DNA of 13,466 nucleotides from an uncultured Clostridia bacterium (GTDB lineage Bacteria > Bacillota > Clostridia > Lachnospirales > Lachnospiraceae). The DNA is taken from NCBI GenBank assembly GCA_937896665.1, contig CALBNS010000116.1:1-13466 (forward strand), written 5' to 3'. Position 1 is the first letter of the stretch. The number at the start of each line of letters is the position of its first letter. Both the position numbers and the translations under genes were made by a program. This document shows, in pieces, positions 13,301-13,466 of this stretch. Below the pieces are notes generated by a model that saw only the letters and a list, made by a program, of their open reading frames with translations, had not been told where the DNA came from and made no database searches.

Positions 13301-13466
13301 TTTGGCTATTTGTCAAGGCTTTTTTGCAAAGCAGGGGGTGTTTTTTGAAATAGGGGTCTGAAGGCCTTATAAAATAAGGGCTTAACATTCCGAGAAGTTA
13401 TTAGAAAAAGATAGGAGCTTCCTGTATACTTTAAAGAGTAAAAGGAATTGACCAAAAAGAATACCT
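13301..13466. other. Decayed right edge with one hairpin
   Basis: No gene is supported. AAGGCCTTAT (13361-13370) and ATAAGGGCTT (13374-13383) form a 10-bp stem with one mismatch over AAA. It could be an insertion-sequence end or a weak terminator. Confidence 0.35.

Noticed and set aside
1..13466. CRISPR array, tRNA or rRNA genes
   Set aside because: No regularly spaced repeats, cloverleaf-like sequence or rRNA-like conserved stretch was seen on either strand.

Overview
The window looks like a low-to-mid GC Firmicute, most likely a gut Lachnospiraceae/Clostridia relative. This rests on AGGAGG ribosome binding sites, the style of the integrative-element fragments, and a pilus locus with FctA (Spy0128)-type pilins, a class B sortase and a signal-peptidase-like protein. 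The species cannot be fixed from the sequence.

Layout. 1-1059: a stem-loop, then an XRE-type regulator fused to a polytopic membrane domain. About 1122-4924: a collapsed integrative conjugative element (ICE) remnant. It holds a frameshifted piece of a VirB4-like ATPase, an intact AAA ATPase/nuclease-like gene (1624-3501) sitting between hairpins, the 3' part of a VirD4/TraG coupling protein, and the 3' half of a tyrosine integrase broken by a one-base shift in a G-run. 4925-5432: three TTGACCATT repeats and a frameshifted orphan gene fragment. 5537-5998 (minus): a TspO/MBR membrane protein converging on a bidirectional terminator.

6180-12946 is the main system. A tyrosine recombinase (6370-7209) is followed at once by a 300-bp segment bounded by perfect 18-bp inverted repeats (7227-7244 and 7509-7526). 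Beyond that lies a six-gene pilus operon: signal-peptide/Cna-B-like surface protein; small soluble protein; signal-peptidase homologue lacking both catalytic residues; two-domain FctA-like major pilin; class B sortase; FctA-like minor pilin; terminator. The best promoter in the 300-bp segment points left, away from the pilus genes. The straightforward reading is a phase-variable pilus caught OFF: inversion by the adjacent recombinase would turn that promoter toward the pilins. The gene set matches the streptococcal FCT/T-antigen pilus logic (tip or accessory pilin, SipA/LepA pseudo-peptidase, FctA backbone, class B sortase, small FctA-type pilin), with unusual VDTG-type sorting signals.

12950-13466 is decayed insertion-sequence debris: an IS630-type transposase C-terminus and a reverse-strand transposase fragment. 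It also holds one promoter-like sequence with no gene behind it.
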